Shown here: piece by piece, positions 8,172 to 16,277 of the stretch
How positions within the stretch are numbered: the first letter of the stretch is position 1
Layout of the letters: each line of letters opens with the position of its first letter
From: Lutibacter sp.
GTDB lineage: Bacteria > Bacteroidota > Bacteroidia > Flavobacteriales > Flavobacteriaceae
DNA length: 34,450 nt
Direction: 5' to 3'
NCBI GenBank assembly: GCA_027449025.1
Contig: DAIDMK010000031.1
Location: forward strand, 1 to 34,450
Program-made: the position numbers and the translations under genes
Notes under the pieces: model-generated
Database searches by the model: none
Told to the model about the DNA's origin: nothing
The model's input: only the letters and a program-made list of their open reading frames with translations

Positions 8172-9223
8172 TTCCTAGCTTTAAAAAAATAGCAACCTGG
8201 GAATATTGGCCATCCTATATGTTTTATGTCCCTTTGTTGCCTTATGCTTTTTATTTGGCAATAAAAGCAAGAAGTTTCGGATTCTTTTCTGCCGTTAATC
8301 CGGGAATTGATGGCTCTGGAAACGGATTGGAATCAAAATACCAAACCATTCAATTATTGCCTGCTAAATATTGTCCGAACTCTATTTTCATTGAAAAAGG
8401 AAAAAATATTGAAGAAATTTTGCCAAAGATTGTAGAAAGCGGTCTAAAATTTCCGTTAATTATTAAGCCAGACATTGGTTTTAGGGGATTGCTGGTCACA
8501 AAGATTAATAACAAAAACGAACTATCTTCCTACCTCAAAAAATACAATTCTATCAATTTAATTATTCAAGAATTTGTTGACTTCAAAAATGAATGCGGTA
8601 TTTTATACTACAGAATTCCAGGAGAAAAAGCCGGAAAAATCACATCAGTTACCCTAAAACAATATTTAACTGTTTTTGGCGATGGAAATTCATCGCTGCT
8701 ATCGCTTATTATAAATGATGAAAGATCAAAACATTATTTAGAATATATTTCTGAAATAAATAGAGACAGGCTTCAAATGATTCCAAAATTGAAGGAAGAG
8801 ATTGTGCTTAACGTTATAGGAAATCATTCCAAAGGAACTCAATTTATCAACGGCAATCATTTGATAAGTAGTGAATTGGAGAAATTTTTAAACAAATTAA
8901 ATACCGAAATTGAAGGTTGGTTTTATGGAAGGATTGATGTAAAATACAACAATTTTGAAGAATTACTGAAAGGAGAAAATTTCAAAATAATAGAGGTCAA
9001 CGGCGTTATTTCTGAACCTACACATATTTATGATGCTTCAGAAGGAAGTTATTTTAAAGCCCTGAAATCGATCAAAAATCATTGGAAACTCATTTATACC
9101 ATTGGCGTAAAAAACAAAAAGTTGAAAAAAGGGAGCTATACTAATTTAAGCTATTTAATTGCTGTTTACTTCAACTATAAAAAATATCTAAAAAAAGTGA
9201 ATGCGCTAAATACTACTATTTAA
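8165..9223 (+). CDS. ATP-grasp protein, D-alanine--D-alanine ligase-like
   Basis: This 352-aa protein belongs to the ATP-grasp fold that joins a carboxylate to an amine through an acyl-phosphate. Visible landmarks are FPLIIKPDIGFRG (K101 expected to bind ATP), the lid segment IIQEFVDFKNECGILYYR and the metal-binding strand FKIIEVNGVISEP (E277, N279). The N-terminal 50 residues are aromatic and hydrophobic (EYWPSYMFYVPLLPYAFYLA), suggesting membrane association. Homologues are often labelled D-Ala-D-Ala ligase, but the segment is unlike Ddl and the substrate is unknown. It follows DUF6095 with a 7-nt overlap and ends in an 8-nt tail-to-tail overlap with the DinB-like gene. Confidence 0.75.
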   Translation: MLIPSFKKIATWEYWPSYMFYVPLLPYAFYLAIKARSFGFFSAVNPGIDGSGNGLESKYQTIQLLPAKYCPNSIFIEKGKNIEEILPKIVESGLKFPLIIKPDIGFRGLLVTKINNKNELSSYLKKYNSINLIIQEFVDFKNECGILYYRIPGEKAGKITSVTLKQYLTVFGDGNSSLLSLIINDERSKHYLEYISEINRDRLQMIPKLKEEIVLNVIGNHSKGTQFINGNHLISSELEKFLNKLNTEIEGWFYGRIDVKYNNFEELLKGENFKIIEVNGVISEPTHIYDASEGSYFKALKSIKNHWKLIYTIGVKNKKLKKGSYTNLSYLIAVYFNYKKYLKKVNALNTTI

Positions 9224-9707
9224 AATTATTTTTAGGCGTTGTCGGGTTAAATCCGAAATCGGCATCAGGAAGTTCAATTCCGAGTTGTGTAATTATATAC
9301 CCCACACTTGCAAAATGATGAATGGCATGACTGTGAGCCTGGATTAAAATTCCGCCCAAAGTATAATTTGTGGAAATAATGCCCAAACCCAAATCATCAG
9401 TAACCATGATAATTTTATTAAAATCTGCAGTTTCAATCAATTTAAGCCGTTGTAAAATATCTTCAAAATAAGCGATACCTTGTTGTGAGTAATTTTCTGC
9501 CAATTCATTTCGCTTTCTGTTGATTAAATTTATATTGCCAGATTCTAATCCGCCAAGGACACAATCAAAAACATCCAAAATATGCCGCATATGCACGCCA
9601 ATGCTTGAATAATATGGCGCAACTGTTGTATTGCTGTATTCTTCGTCGGAAATGCAATTTAAAAGATGGACTCCTCTGCGTAAATTTTTCTCAATAGCTT
9701 CAATCAT
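9216..9707 (-). CDS. DinB-like domain protein
   Basis: This 163-aa all-helical protein has the histidine pattern of the DinB/YfiT superfamily of metal-binding four-helix bundles: HMRH at 39-42 in the second helix and HSHAIHH at 125-131 (HxxxH) in the last helix. Superfamily members include thiol-dependent transferases, but no substrate can be assigned. The residue conservation suggests an intact metal site. It has its own -7 box just upstream and converges on the ATP-grasp gene, the two stops overlapping in CTATTTAA. Confidence 0.7.
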   Translation of the reverse strand: MIEAIEKNLRRGVHLLNCISDEEYSNTTVAPYYSSIGVHMRHILDVFDCVLGGLESGNINLINRKRNELAENYSQQGIAYFEDILQRLKLIETADFNKIIMVTDDLGLGIISTNYTLGGILIQAHSHAIHHFASVGYIITQLGIELPDADFGFNPTTPKNNFK

Positions 9708-9714
9708 ATTATAG

Positions 9715-9722
9715 CAAATCTA
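9715..9722 (-). promoter_or_regulatory. -7 box of the DinB-like gene (TAGATTTG)
   Basis: On the - strand this reads TAGATTTG, a full TAnnTTTG match ending 7 nt before the ATG at 9707, again giving almost no leader. No -33 TTG at the proper distance was found. Confidence 0.5.
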
Positions 9723-9768
9723 GTATTTAATAATGAGTATTTAAAGACTTCTAATCAAAATTTCATTT

Positions 9769-10383
9769 TCAAGAAATTAGCTTTATCAAAGTGAAAATCC
9801 CAAGTGATATAAATAATAGGCTGAGAATAATATTAATGTTCGTTGCTATAAATGAAATTTTCTGACTGATAATTTTTGCAAAAAATATATAGGTGTAAAA
9901 TAGTAAAAAGGAACCCATAGAGGCGCCAAAAATAAAAAATATAATGTAGGGAAATTCAATAATTATTTTATTTTCGGAACCTAAATAAATGCTTATTCCC
10001 AAATAAAAAGGAATTGCCAGCATATTTACCAATGACATTGCAAAGCCTTTAAAAAAATAATTTCCTTTGCTTATTTCGTGCTTTGCCTCCATTTTTTTAC
10101 GAGACAGCATAAAGAAGAAAATTGCTAAGATAAAAAACACAAAAACACCTGCCATTTTTAAAAAATCAATGACTTTAGGGTTTTCTATAAGAAATTCGGC
10201 AAAAAACAAAGCGATTCCCGCCTGAAAAAAAACAATGAAAGCAGCGCCAAATGCAAATTTAATACTTTCCATTTCACCTACATTCAACCTAATTTTTAAC
10301 ACAGTCATATTCAGCATTCCCGGTGAAATCAACCCAAAATATGCCATTATTAAACCATAAAAAACGTGCAGTATATAAATCAT
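9769..10383 (-). CDS. LysE-family transporter
   Basis: A 204-aa integral membrane protein with about six hydrophobic segments. The N-terminal GLISPGMLNMTVLKIRL resembles the P-G-P/N signature of the LysE/RhtB amino-acid exporter superfamily, and the first-helix / basic-loop / helix pattern and length (about 200 aa) agree. The substrate is unknown. It lies 64 nt downstream of the flippase gene on the same strand and could be read through from it; the gap is AT-rich and has no GC-rich terminator. Confidence 0.65.
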   Translation of the reverse strand: MIYILHVFYGLIMAYFGLISPGMLNMTVLKIRLNVGEMESIKFAFGAAFIVFFQAGIALFFAEFLIENPKVIDFLKMAGVFVFFILAIFFFMLSRKKMEAKHEISKGNYFFKGFAMSLVNMLAIPFYLGISIYLGSENKIIIEFPYIIFFIFGASMGSFLLFYTYIFFAKIISQKISFIATNINIILSLLFISLGIFTLIKLIS

Positions 10384-10447
10384 TATGTTTAAAGTCTTAA
10401 GTTAAAGAAGTTGTTTTTTTAATTAAAAAAATAATTCTTTTAATCTA

Positions 10448-11908
10448 TTAATTTTTTGTAACGTACTTTTTAACAAAACCATTGATATCTTTTGAAATTT
10501 TCAATTTATTTATAAGCAATAAATACAATACCGAAATAATGATGCCTTTAAGTCCAATATTAATAATGGGATGAAAGTTTAAATTCCAAAAATAAAATGC
10601 CGTAAATAGCGCAAAAATAATAACGACCAATTTAATGGTATTACGATCAAAAGGCTGAATATTTAATTTGCCCTTTAAATAAATAATTTTAATCAGGCTA
10701 TACACAAACACCACAACAAGAGTTGCAATAGCGGCACCGTTGATACCAATTAAATTGATTAACCACTTGTTTAAAAAAATGACACTTAAAGCCATTGCCA
10801 ATGACAAGTAAAAAAATATTTTATAGTATTTTGAATTTAGCAAAATAGCATTTCCGGTTCCCAAGGCCAATTCTATGAGTTTTGAAAGCGAAATAATCAA
10901 CACAACCCAAATTCCTTTGGTAAATTCTGGTTTATTAATTAAGGCATATAAATCGGCTATATTTAAATTAATCAGCAAGAAAAATAAACCACCAATAACC
11001 AATAAATTTATGGAAGTTTGCTTGTAAAGTTTTTCAACTTCGCCAATATTGTTGTCATTCATGTCTCTAGCGGTAATAGGACTTATAATTTGTTGCATGG
11101 CACGCGATGGAATTGCAATGACACTTGCAATATAAATTCCTACGGAATAATAGGCAACCTGTGCTATTTTTTCCATTTGTGGAATCATAAACTTATCAAT
11201 TTCCAACAAAACTCCAGCCGCTGATCCTGCAACAATGATATAAATAGAAAAAGAAACTATTTCTTTTAAATTAGAAGGAAGTATCAATTTAAAGCTTGGT
11301 TTATAAACATAAATAGCATAAAACATCATAATAACGGTGCTAATACCATAAACTATGACCACACCATATATAAACTGTTCATTGTTCAGCCATTTAAAAA
11401 ATACTGCAAATAAAAGAAACGTTGTGCAAATTCGAGGAAATATTTCTTTGATAAAATTTCCAAAAACAGAATTAAACTGCACTTTGGTCCACGAATAAAA
11501 AACCTCAAAATAACCCATAAAAACGGCCAATATAAATATGAGGTAGGTGTATTTTTTTATAATGGGATTTTCCAGAGAAATCCAATCTGCAATAGCGCCA
11601 TAAACAAATGTACCCACAAAGGCCAATGGAATAATAATAAATAACGGTAAAATAAGTGTGGTTGTCAAAAAACCGTCTTGTTCTATTTTAGTTTGATAGG
11701 ATGAATAAAACTTGACAATGGTATGCTGCATTCCAAATACAAGCAAAGGCAAAATAATATTTGCAGCAGAAAGCAAAAAGGTAATTAATCCATAATAATC
11801 TTCATGCAAAAAATGCGTATATAGAAACAATACGTTAATACCGCCAATGGCAAAACCCAAAAAAATAATGAGCGTATTAAAAAAAGACTGCTTTAAAATA
11901 ATTCCCAT
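10448..11908 (-). CDS. polysaccharide flippase (Wzx / MATE-like)
   Basis: A 486-aa polytopic membrane protein with roughly 12-14 hydrophobic helices. The N-terminal LKQSFFNTLIIFLGFAIGGI and FLHEDYYGLITFLLSAANII segments match the oligosaccharide flippase family, which moves undecaprenyl-linked glycan units across the inner membrane. Its start overlaps the wecB stop in TAATG, and it is the last gene of a five-gene operon with wecB, two glycosyltransferases and a methyltransferase, which supports the function. The substrate is presumably a surface or capsular oligosaccharide; a teichoic or O-antigen type cannot be decided. Confidence 0.88.
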   Translation of the reverse strand: MGIILKQSFFNTLIIFLGFAIGGINVLFLYTHFLHEDYYGLITFLLSAANIILPLLVFGMQHTIVKFYSSYQTKIEQDGFLTTTLILPLFIIIPLAFVGTFVYGAIADWISLENPIIKKYTYLIFILAVFMGYFEVFYSWTKVQFNSVFGNFIKEIFPRICTTFLLFAVFFKWLNNEQFIYGVVIVYGISTVIMMFYAIYVYKPSFKLILPSNLKEIVSFSIYIIVAGSAAGVLLEIDKFMIPQMEKIAQVAYYSVGIYIASVIAIPSRAMQQIISPITARDMNDNNIGEVEKLYKQTSINLLVIGGLFFLLINLNIADLYALINKPEFTKGIWVVLIISLSKLIELALGTGNAILLNSKYYKIFFYLSLAMALSVIFLNKWLINLIGINGAAIATLVVVFVYSLIKIIYLKGKLNIQPFDRNTIKLVVIIFALFTAFYFWNLNFHPIINIGLKGIIISVLYLLLINKLKISKDINGFVKKYVTKN

Positions 11909-12987
11909 TATAACAATTTAAGAATTTCCTCATAAATCTTCTCCCCTACATTTTCACCAAATAAATCCAATTCAAAATTGGCAGTTGAATCTTGGAAATT
12001 TTTAAATGACAGCAATATTTTTTCCTTATTACTTCCCACAATTTTCGCGAATCCATTAGCTACCAATTCCACCCATTCCGTTTCTTCCCTAGCAATAATA
12101 CAATGCTTTCTGTTAAAAAAGGCCTCCTTTTGAAGTCCGCCGCTATCCGTAACCACCAAATTACATTTTTTAAGCAATTCCAACATATCAAAATAGCCAA
12201 CCGGTTCAATTATTTTAACATCATAAGTTAAATGATGCTGATTTAAAATGGCTTTTGTTCTTGGATGCAATGGCAAAACCACTTGCATTTCCTTATTAAT
12301 CAACTGTAACCCTTCAAAAATTTCTTTCAACTTCTCAAGGTCGTCCGTGTTTTCTTGTCGGTGGATGGTTGCCAACACAAACTCATTAGGAATTAACTTT
12401 AGGCTGGAAATAATGGAAGATTTTTCTTCAGAAATTTTGCTATAAAACTCAACGGCATCTTTCATAATATCACCACATTTCACCATTTTTGCCGGTAAAT
12501 TCGTAAAACCTTCTTTTTGCAAATTTTCTACGGCTGTGTCTGTTGGGCAAAACAATAAATCGGAAATTCTGTCGGTTAAAATTCTGTTGATTTCTTCGGG
12601 CATTTTCATATTAAATGAGCGCAAGCCAGCTTCCACATGAACGACCTTAATATTCATTTTTTTTGCCGCCAAAGTGCCTGCCAAGGTAGAATTTGTATCA
12701 CCATAAACCACTACCAAATTGGGTTTTTCTTTCATTAAAACCGCTTCAATCTCTAGAAGCATTTGTCCGGTCATGGCGCCGTGACTCAATCCATTAATCG
12801 CCAAATTGTATTTTGGCTTCGGAATGTCCATTTCATCAAAAAATATGTCACTCATATTGGCATCATAATGCTGACCGGTATGAATAATAACTTCCTCAAC
12901 CTCCTTGTATTTAGAAATTATCCGGCTCAATACCGCAGCTTTTACAAATTGTGGCCGCGCACCTAATATGGTAACAATTTTTTTCAT
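11908..12987 (-). CDS. wecB: UDP-N-acetylglucosamine 2-epimerase (non-hydrolysing)
   Basis: It interconverts UDP-GlcNAc and UDP-ManNAc in the cytosol, supplying ManNAc-derived sugars for surface polysaccharide. The 359-aa GT-B-fold protein starts MKKIVTILGARPQFVKAA and shows VYGDTNSTLAG (D97), HVEAGLRSFN (E119), PEEINR (E131) and ATIHRQENTD (H209), the residues of the catalytic cleft in the E. coli WecB family. VTDSGGLQKEAFF is the UDP-binding signature near residue 280. It overlaps the upstream glycosyltransferase by 4 nt and the flippase by 1 nt. No UDP-ManNAc dehydrogenase (wecC) is in the window. Confidence 0.95.
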   Translation of the reverse strand: MKKIVTILGARPQFVKAAVLSRIISKYKEVEEVIIHTGQHYDANMSDIFFDEMDIPKPKYNLAINGLSHGAMTGQMLLEIEAVLMKEKPNLVVVYGDTNSTLAGTLAAKKMNIKVVHVEAGLRSFNMKMPEEINRILTDRISDLLFCPTDTAVENLQKEGFTNLPAKMVKCGDIMKDAVEFYSKISEEKSSIISSLKLIPNEFVLATIHRQENTDDLEKLKEIFEGLQLINKEMQVVLPLHPRTKAILNQHHLTYDVKIIEPVGYFDMLELLKKCNLVVTDSGGLQKEAFFNRKHCIIAREETEWVELVANGFAKIVGSNKEKILLSFKNFQDSTANFELDLFGENVGEKIYEEILKLL

Positions 12988-14261
12988 TCTGTAATCTTAT
13001 AAATTATTTCAGATACTTTTTTTGTCAGTTCTCTTCTATGAAACTGAGCAATGTTTTTTGATTCGACAGTTAATTTCCCCTGTTTAAATTTAAAGTATAT
13101 ATTCAATATCGCCATTTTTAAGGTGTTTTTATCACCAAAATCAACCACCAGGCCGCCATTGGTTCCCTTCAAGATTTCTGCCAAATCCCCATTTAATGGC
13201 GCGATGGCCAAAATAGGCCGTTTTGCCATTAAATATTCAAATATTTTTCCGGTGATGATACCTTTTGCGCTTGGCACATTATTAACGATCAAGAGCAATA
13301 TCTGAGATTTCTTCTGAAATTCAACAACTTTATCGTGAGCTACATAATCAATAATCTGAATATTCTTTGAGAGCTTGTATTTTGATATATCGGCAATTAC
13401 AGAAGCATCGGCTTTTCCTACCAGCTTCAATTCAAAATCTGCAGCAAATTCTTTGTTTTCAGAAATAATTTCCGATAAGACTTCCCACAACATTTCCGGA
13501 TTTCTATCGGCATTCATCAAGCCGACATGGGTCACTGTAAATTTTGGATCTAATTCAACAATAGCATCAGTTATCACTTCATCAAAACCATTTGTTATTG
13601 TAATAACATTGTTGCTAAATACGCTGAATTTCTCTCCCATAGTTTTGCCAACAACCAAAACTGCATCTGCATTTTTCAACACTTCTTTTTCTAAAGAATG
13701 ATGTCTTTCAATGGCTTTTTTAGTTAAGGGTAATTGTTGAAAATAATCAATTTCTGTCCATGGATCCCTGAAATCTGCCAGCCACTTTATGTTGAGTTCA
13801 TTTTTTAAATATAAACCGATTAAGTGCACACTATGTGGCGGACCGGTGGTAATTACCACATCAATTTTGTTTGACTTTAAATATTTTTTTAAATAACTGG
13901 TTGATGGTTTTATCCAGAATTTACGGGCATCGGGAATGAAATAATTTGCACGAATATATTGCAATATTTTTCCGAATTTAGAAGGATTTGGGTTTAAAAA
14001 TCCGGCACTTTCTGTTTTCTTTTTTCCGATAAAAGCAAACAAATTATTTGGTTCCCAAATAGGTTGTTTTAAAATTTCAACACCTTCAGGAATATCATTT
14101 ACAAGCGATTCATCAACAATGGGATAATTGGGATTTTCAACGGTATAAACAACTGGTTCAATACCGAAATCTCTAAAATATTTCACAAACTTAAGCCAAC
14201 GCTGCACCCCAGACCCTCCTGCTGGAGGCCAATAATAGGTAATGATGAGCGCTTTTTTCAT
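12984..14261 (-). CDS. glycosyltransferase, GT4-like (GT-B fold)
   Basis: A 425-aa GT-B glycosyltransferase. The N terminus KKALIITYYWPPAGGSGVQR is the typical opening of Bacteroidota GT4-type enzymes; TTGPPHSVHLIGLYL and KWLADFRDPWTEIDYF follow; the nucleotide-sugar half contains GKIFEYLMAKRPILAIAP and GDLAEIL near the C terminus. Donor and acceptor sugars are unknown. It sits between a second GT and wecB with 1-nt and 4-nt overlaps, so it acts in the same glycan pathway. A cytosolic enzyme working at the membrane face is expected. Confidence 0.88.
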   Translation of the reverse strand: MKKALIITYYWPPAGGSGVQRWLKFVKYFRDFGIEPVVYTVENPNYPIVDESLVNDIPEGVEILKQPIWEPNNLFAFIGKKKTESAGFLNPNPSKFGKILQYIRANYFIPDARKFWIKPSTSYLKKYLKSNKIDVVITTGPPHSVHLIGLYLKNELNIKWLADFRDPWTEIDYFQQLPLTKKAIERHHSLEKEVLKNADAVLVVGKTMGEKFSVFSNNVITITNGFDEVITDAIVELDPKFTVTHVGLMNADRNPEMLWEVLSEIISENKEFAADFELKLVGKADASVIADISKYKLSKNIQIIDYVAHDKVVEFQKKSQILLLIVNNVPSAKGIITGKIFEYLMAKRPILAIAPLNGDLAEILKGTNGGLVVDFGDKNTLKMAILNIYFKFKQGKLTVESKNIAQFHRRELTKKVSEIIYKITE

Positions 14262-15451
14262 TATTTACTTAGATTAGCATACAAAGCTATTAATTTTTCC
14301 GAGGTTTTTTCCCAACAAAATTCTTCTTCCACAAATTGTTTCCCATTGCTTCCCAAACGATCTCTCAAAGCTGGGTCAACATATAATTGCAACACTTTCT
14401 TAGCAAAATCATGTGCATCCTTTTCCAAATGCACCAAACCCGAGTTTGTTTTTTCTATCAAATTCTTCTGTGCTATGGCATTGCTCACCAAAACAGGTTT
14501 TCCAAAACTCATATATTGAAAAAGCTTATTTGCATAAGCAACATCATGTTGAATGTTTCTGTGTAAAGGTGAAATACAAACCGCACTTGCAACAATATAA
14601 GACGGAAATAAACTTACATCTTGCCACCCTTTAAAATCAACATAATTTTCCAACTTTAAATCGGTTACTTGCTGTTTCAAAATTGTATCTGTAGAACTAA
14701 CCCCAACAATGACCAACTTTACATTTGGAATTTTCTCCTTCAAAATAAATATCGATTCAATGGCTGTTTGTAGTCCTCGGCGCAATCCTGTATCACCTAA
14801 ATATAATATCACAAAGTCACTTTTGTAAGTACCAACAATCATATTATCTATTAAGGCATCCTTATAAAATGATTGATGTACCGTATTAGGAACCAACACA
14901 ATTTTATCGCGGACAATTTTTGTGCGCCTTACAACCTCCTCAATAAATTCTTGTGAAACGGTTATAATTTTAGTTGATTTATGAATAAATTCCTCCTCTT
15001 TTTGTTTCCATTTTTTGGGAGAAATAAGCTGTTTGCCAGGAAATTTTTGAAGATGCGTGTACAGTTTCATAATTTCAGGCATATTGTCATGCAAGTCTAA
15101 AACCGTAGGTAATTTCAATGTTTTATTTGCCTTAAAAACAGCCTCGGCAATTCGCATATCATGAATGTGAATTGCTTCAATTCTATATTTTTTCAAAAAA
15201 CGAACAATTTTTAGCTTCATCAAATTTGAATAAAATGGAAATGTATAAGCCAAAGCCGATAATTTGTATTCCAATTTATTTGATTTATAACGCTTTACTT
15301 GGATCCCTTTAATTAAAACATCCTCACCATTTTTATCGTATTTTAAACAAAACAAAAAGACTTCATGGCCTTTGCCAATAAGAGAAATTGCTTCGTTTTC
15401 AACCCTTGGATCGGGCGGAAACGTTTTGTCCAAAATCATTCCTATGCGCAT
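14261..15451 (-). CDS. glycosyltransferase, GT4 family
   Basis: A 396-aa GT-B enzyme. The N-terminal IGMILDKTFPPDPRVENEA motif (PPDPRVxxEA) and AIHIHDMRIAEAV lie in the acceptor half. The donor half shows VILYLGDTGLRRGLQTAIES, FKGWQDVSLFPSYI and YMSFGKPVLVSNAIAQKNLIEK, matching the Glycos_transf_1 (GT4) layout. It precedes the other GT with a TAATG overlap and follows the methyltransferase gene after 6 nt. The sugar specificity cannot be read from sequence. Confidence 0.9.
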   Translation of the reverse strand: MRIGMILDKTFPPDPRVENEAISLIGKGHEVFLFCLKYDKNGEDVLIKGIQVKRYKSNKLEYKLSALAYTFPFYSNLMKLKIVRFLKKYRIEAIHIHDMRIAEAVFKANKTLKLPTVLDLHDNMPEIMKLYTHLQKFPGKQLISPKKWKQKEEEFIHKSTKIITVSQEFIEEVVRRTKIVRDKIVLVPNTVHQSFYKDALIDNMIVGTYKSDFVILYLGDTGLRRGLQTAIESIFILKEKIPNVKLVIVGVSSTDTILKQQVTDLKLENYVDFKGWQDVSLFPSYIVASAVCISPLHRNIQHDVAYANKLFQYMSFGKPVLVSNAIAQKNLIEKTNSGLVHLEKDAHDFAKKVLQLYVDPALRDRLGSNGKQFVEEEFCWEKTSEKLIALYANLSK

Positions 15452-15457
15452 ATTAAT

Positions 15458-15973
15458 CTATTTTTCTGCATACACAGCATAGTAACGAGGTGTGAATTTT
15501 CTCAAAATGGGCCTAAATCCAATTTTATTCACCAGGCTAGTCCATTTTTCTGTCTTTTTAATTTTCCAGCCAGTTTTTTCAAGCAACCAATCAAATTGCC
15601 AGTCTTCAAATTCATGGTAATGCCTGTCCCACATATCCGTTTTACTCCGATAAGCTTTTGCAAACCATAAATTTAAAGGGATGGTAGTAATTAATTTATT
15701 GGCTTCAACCGCTTTTAAAACTGCATAAGGCGACAATAAATGTTCAAAAATTTCGAACGCGGTAACTGCATCAATCTTATAATTTTTAACAATTTCAGGC
15801 AATTCATCTAAATCTTCCCCAGAAGTGTTATAAACAGTATATCCGTTCTGTTCCATAATTTCGGTAAAAGGATTACGAATTCCCAAATCTAAAATAGTTG
15901 CTGGCGCAGGCAACACACTTTTTAAAAAATTTAGTGTGTTTTGATATCTTTTTAATGGTAAAATGTTGTGCAT
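15458..15973 (-). CDS. class I SAM-dependent methyltransferase
   Basis: This 171-aa protein is short for a SAM methyltransferase but keeps the core: ATILDLGIRNPFTEIM (motif I, with GIRN in place of the usual GxGxG glycine loop), AVTAFEIFEHLLSPYAVLKA (motif IV region) and a C-terminal W/Y-rich segment (RHYHEFEDWQFDWLLEKTGW) seen in polysaccharide-associated methyltransferases. It is first in the polysaccharide operon, so a sugar or glycan-intermediate substrate is likely. The deviant glycine motif makes catalytic competence less certain. Its upstream region holds an orphan terminator hairpin. Confidence 0.75.
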   Translation of the reverse strand: MHNILPLKRYQNTLNFLKSVLPAPATILDLGIRNPFTEIMEQNGYTVYNTSGEDLDELPEIVKNYKIDAVTAFEIFEHLLSPYAVLKAVEANKLITTIPLNLWFAKAYRSKTDMWDRHYHEFEDWQFDWLLEKTGWKIKKTEKWTSLVNKIGFRPILRKFTPRYYAVYAEK

Positions 15974-16064
15974 CAGTTAAATATATAATTATTAAATTCT
16001 TTCACAAGGTATTGATTTAATTATACATATTCAATAAAAATAATTTTCAAGAAATTTAACTTTT

Positions 16065-16096
16065 GAGCAAAAAAAAGGTGCCTAAAAGCACCTTTT
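16065..16096 (-). terminator. orphan terminator / possible attenuator upstream of the polysaccharide operon
   Basis: On the - strand, AAAAGGTGC (16096-16088) pairs perfectly with GCACCTTTT (16081-16073) around TTTTAG, and the T run continues to eight T. The + strand version has only a four-T tail. No - strand gene lies upstream, so it either sits in the 5' leader of the polysaccharide operon (attenuation) or ends a small RNA. Confidence 0.6.
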
Positions 16097-16248
16097 CATC
16101 TTTCATAACATAATTTACCCTTTTCAAATAATTTTCCAGTAATTGAATTGACTGATGCGAATATAAATGAATTATTTCTTAACCAAAACACTTCATTTAC
16201 AAGCGTGTAAATTTTATATATAAATGTGCATAATAAATTTATAAGCGT

Positions 16249-16256
16249 TATATTTG
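16249..16256 (+). promoter_or_regulatory. sensor-kinase promoter -7 box (TATATTTG)
   Basis: A perfect TAnnTTTG match 21 nt before the ATG at 16278. A TGTG about 20 bp upstream is a partial -33 match. The box abuts the second AAGCGT repeat. Confidence 0.55.
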
Positions 16257-16277
16257 ATGAATCATCAGAATTTTTAA

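Larger units (their letters stand above)
15974..16277. other. 304-bp divergent regulatory region
   Basis: This separates the leftward polysaccharide operon from the rightward sensor-kinase gene and contains no gene. It holds a terminator-like hairpin on the - strand (16073-16096), a TTTATATATAAA palindrome (16213-16224), two AAGCGT direct repeats 42 bp apart (16201 and 16243) and the kinase promoter box (16249-16256). No full TAnnTTTG box was found for the polysaccharide operon. Confidence 0.5.

Noticed and set aside
10414-10431. Perfect palindrome TTTTTTTAATTAAAAAAA between the flippase and LysE genes
   Set aside because: Pure A/T and expected by chance in such DNA; it lacks the GC stem needed for a terminator.
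13051-13701. + strand ORFs of 84-108 aa inside the glycosyltransferase genes
   Set aside because: They are antisense to well-conserved GT-B genes and show low-complexity shadow composition without family motifs.
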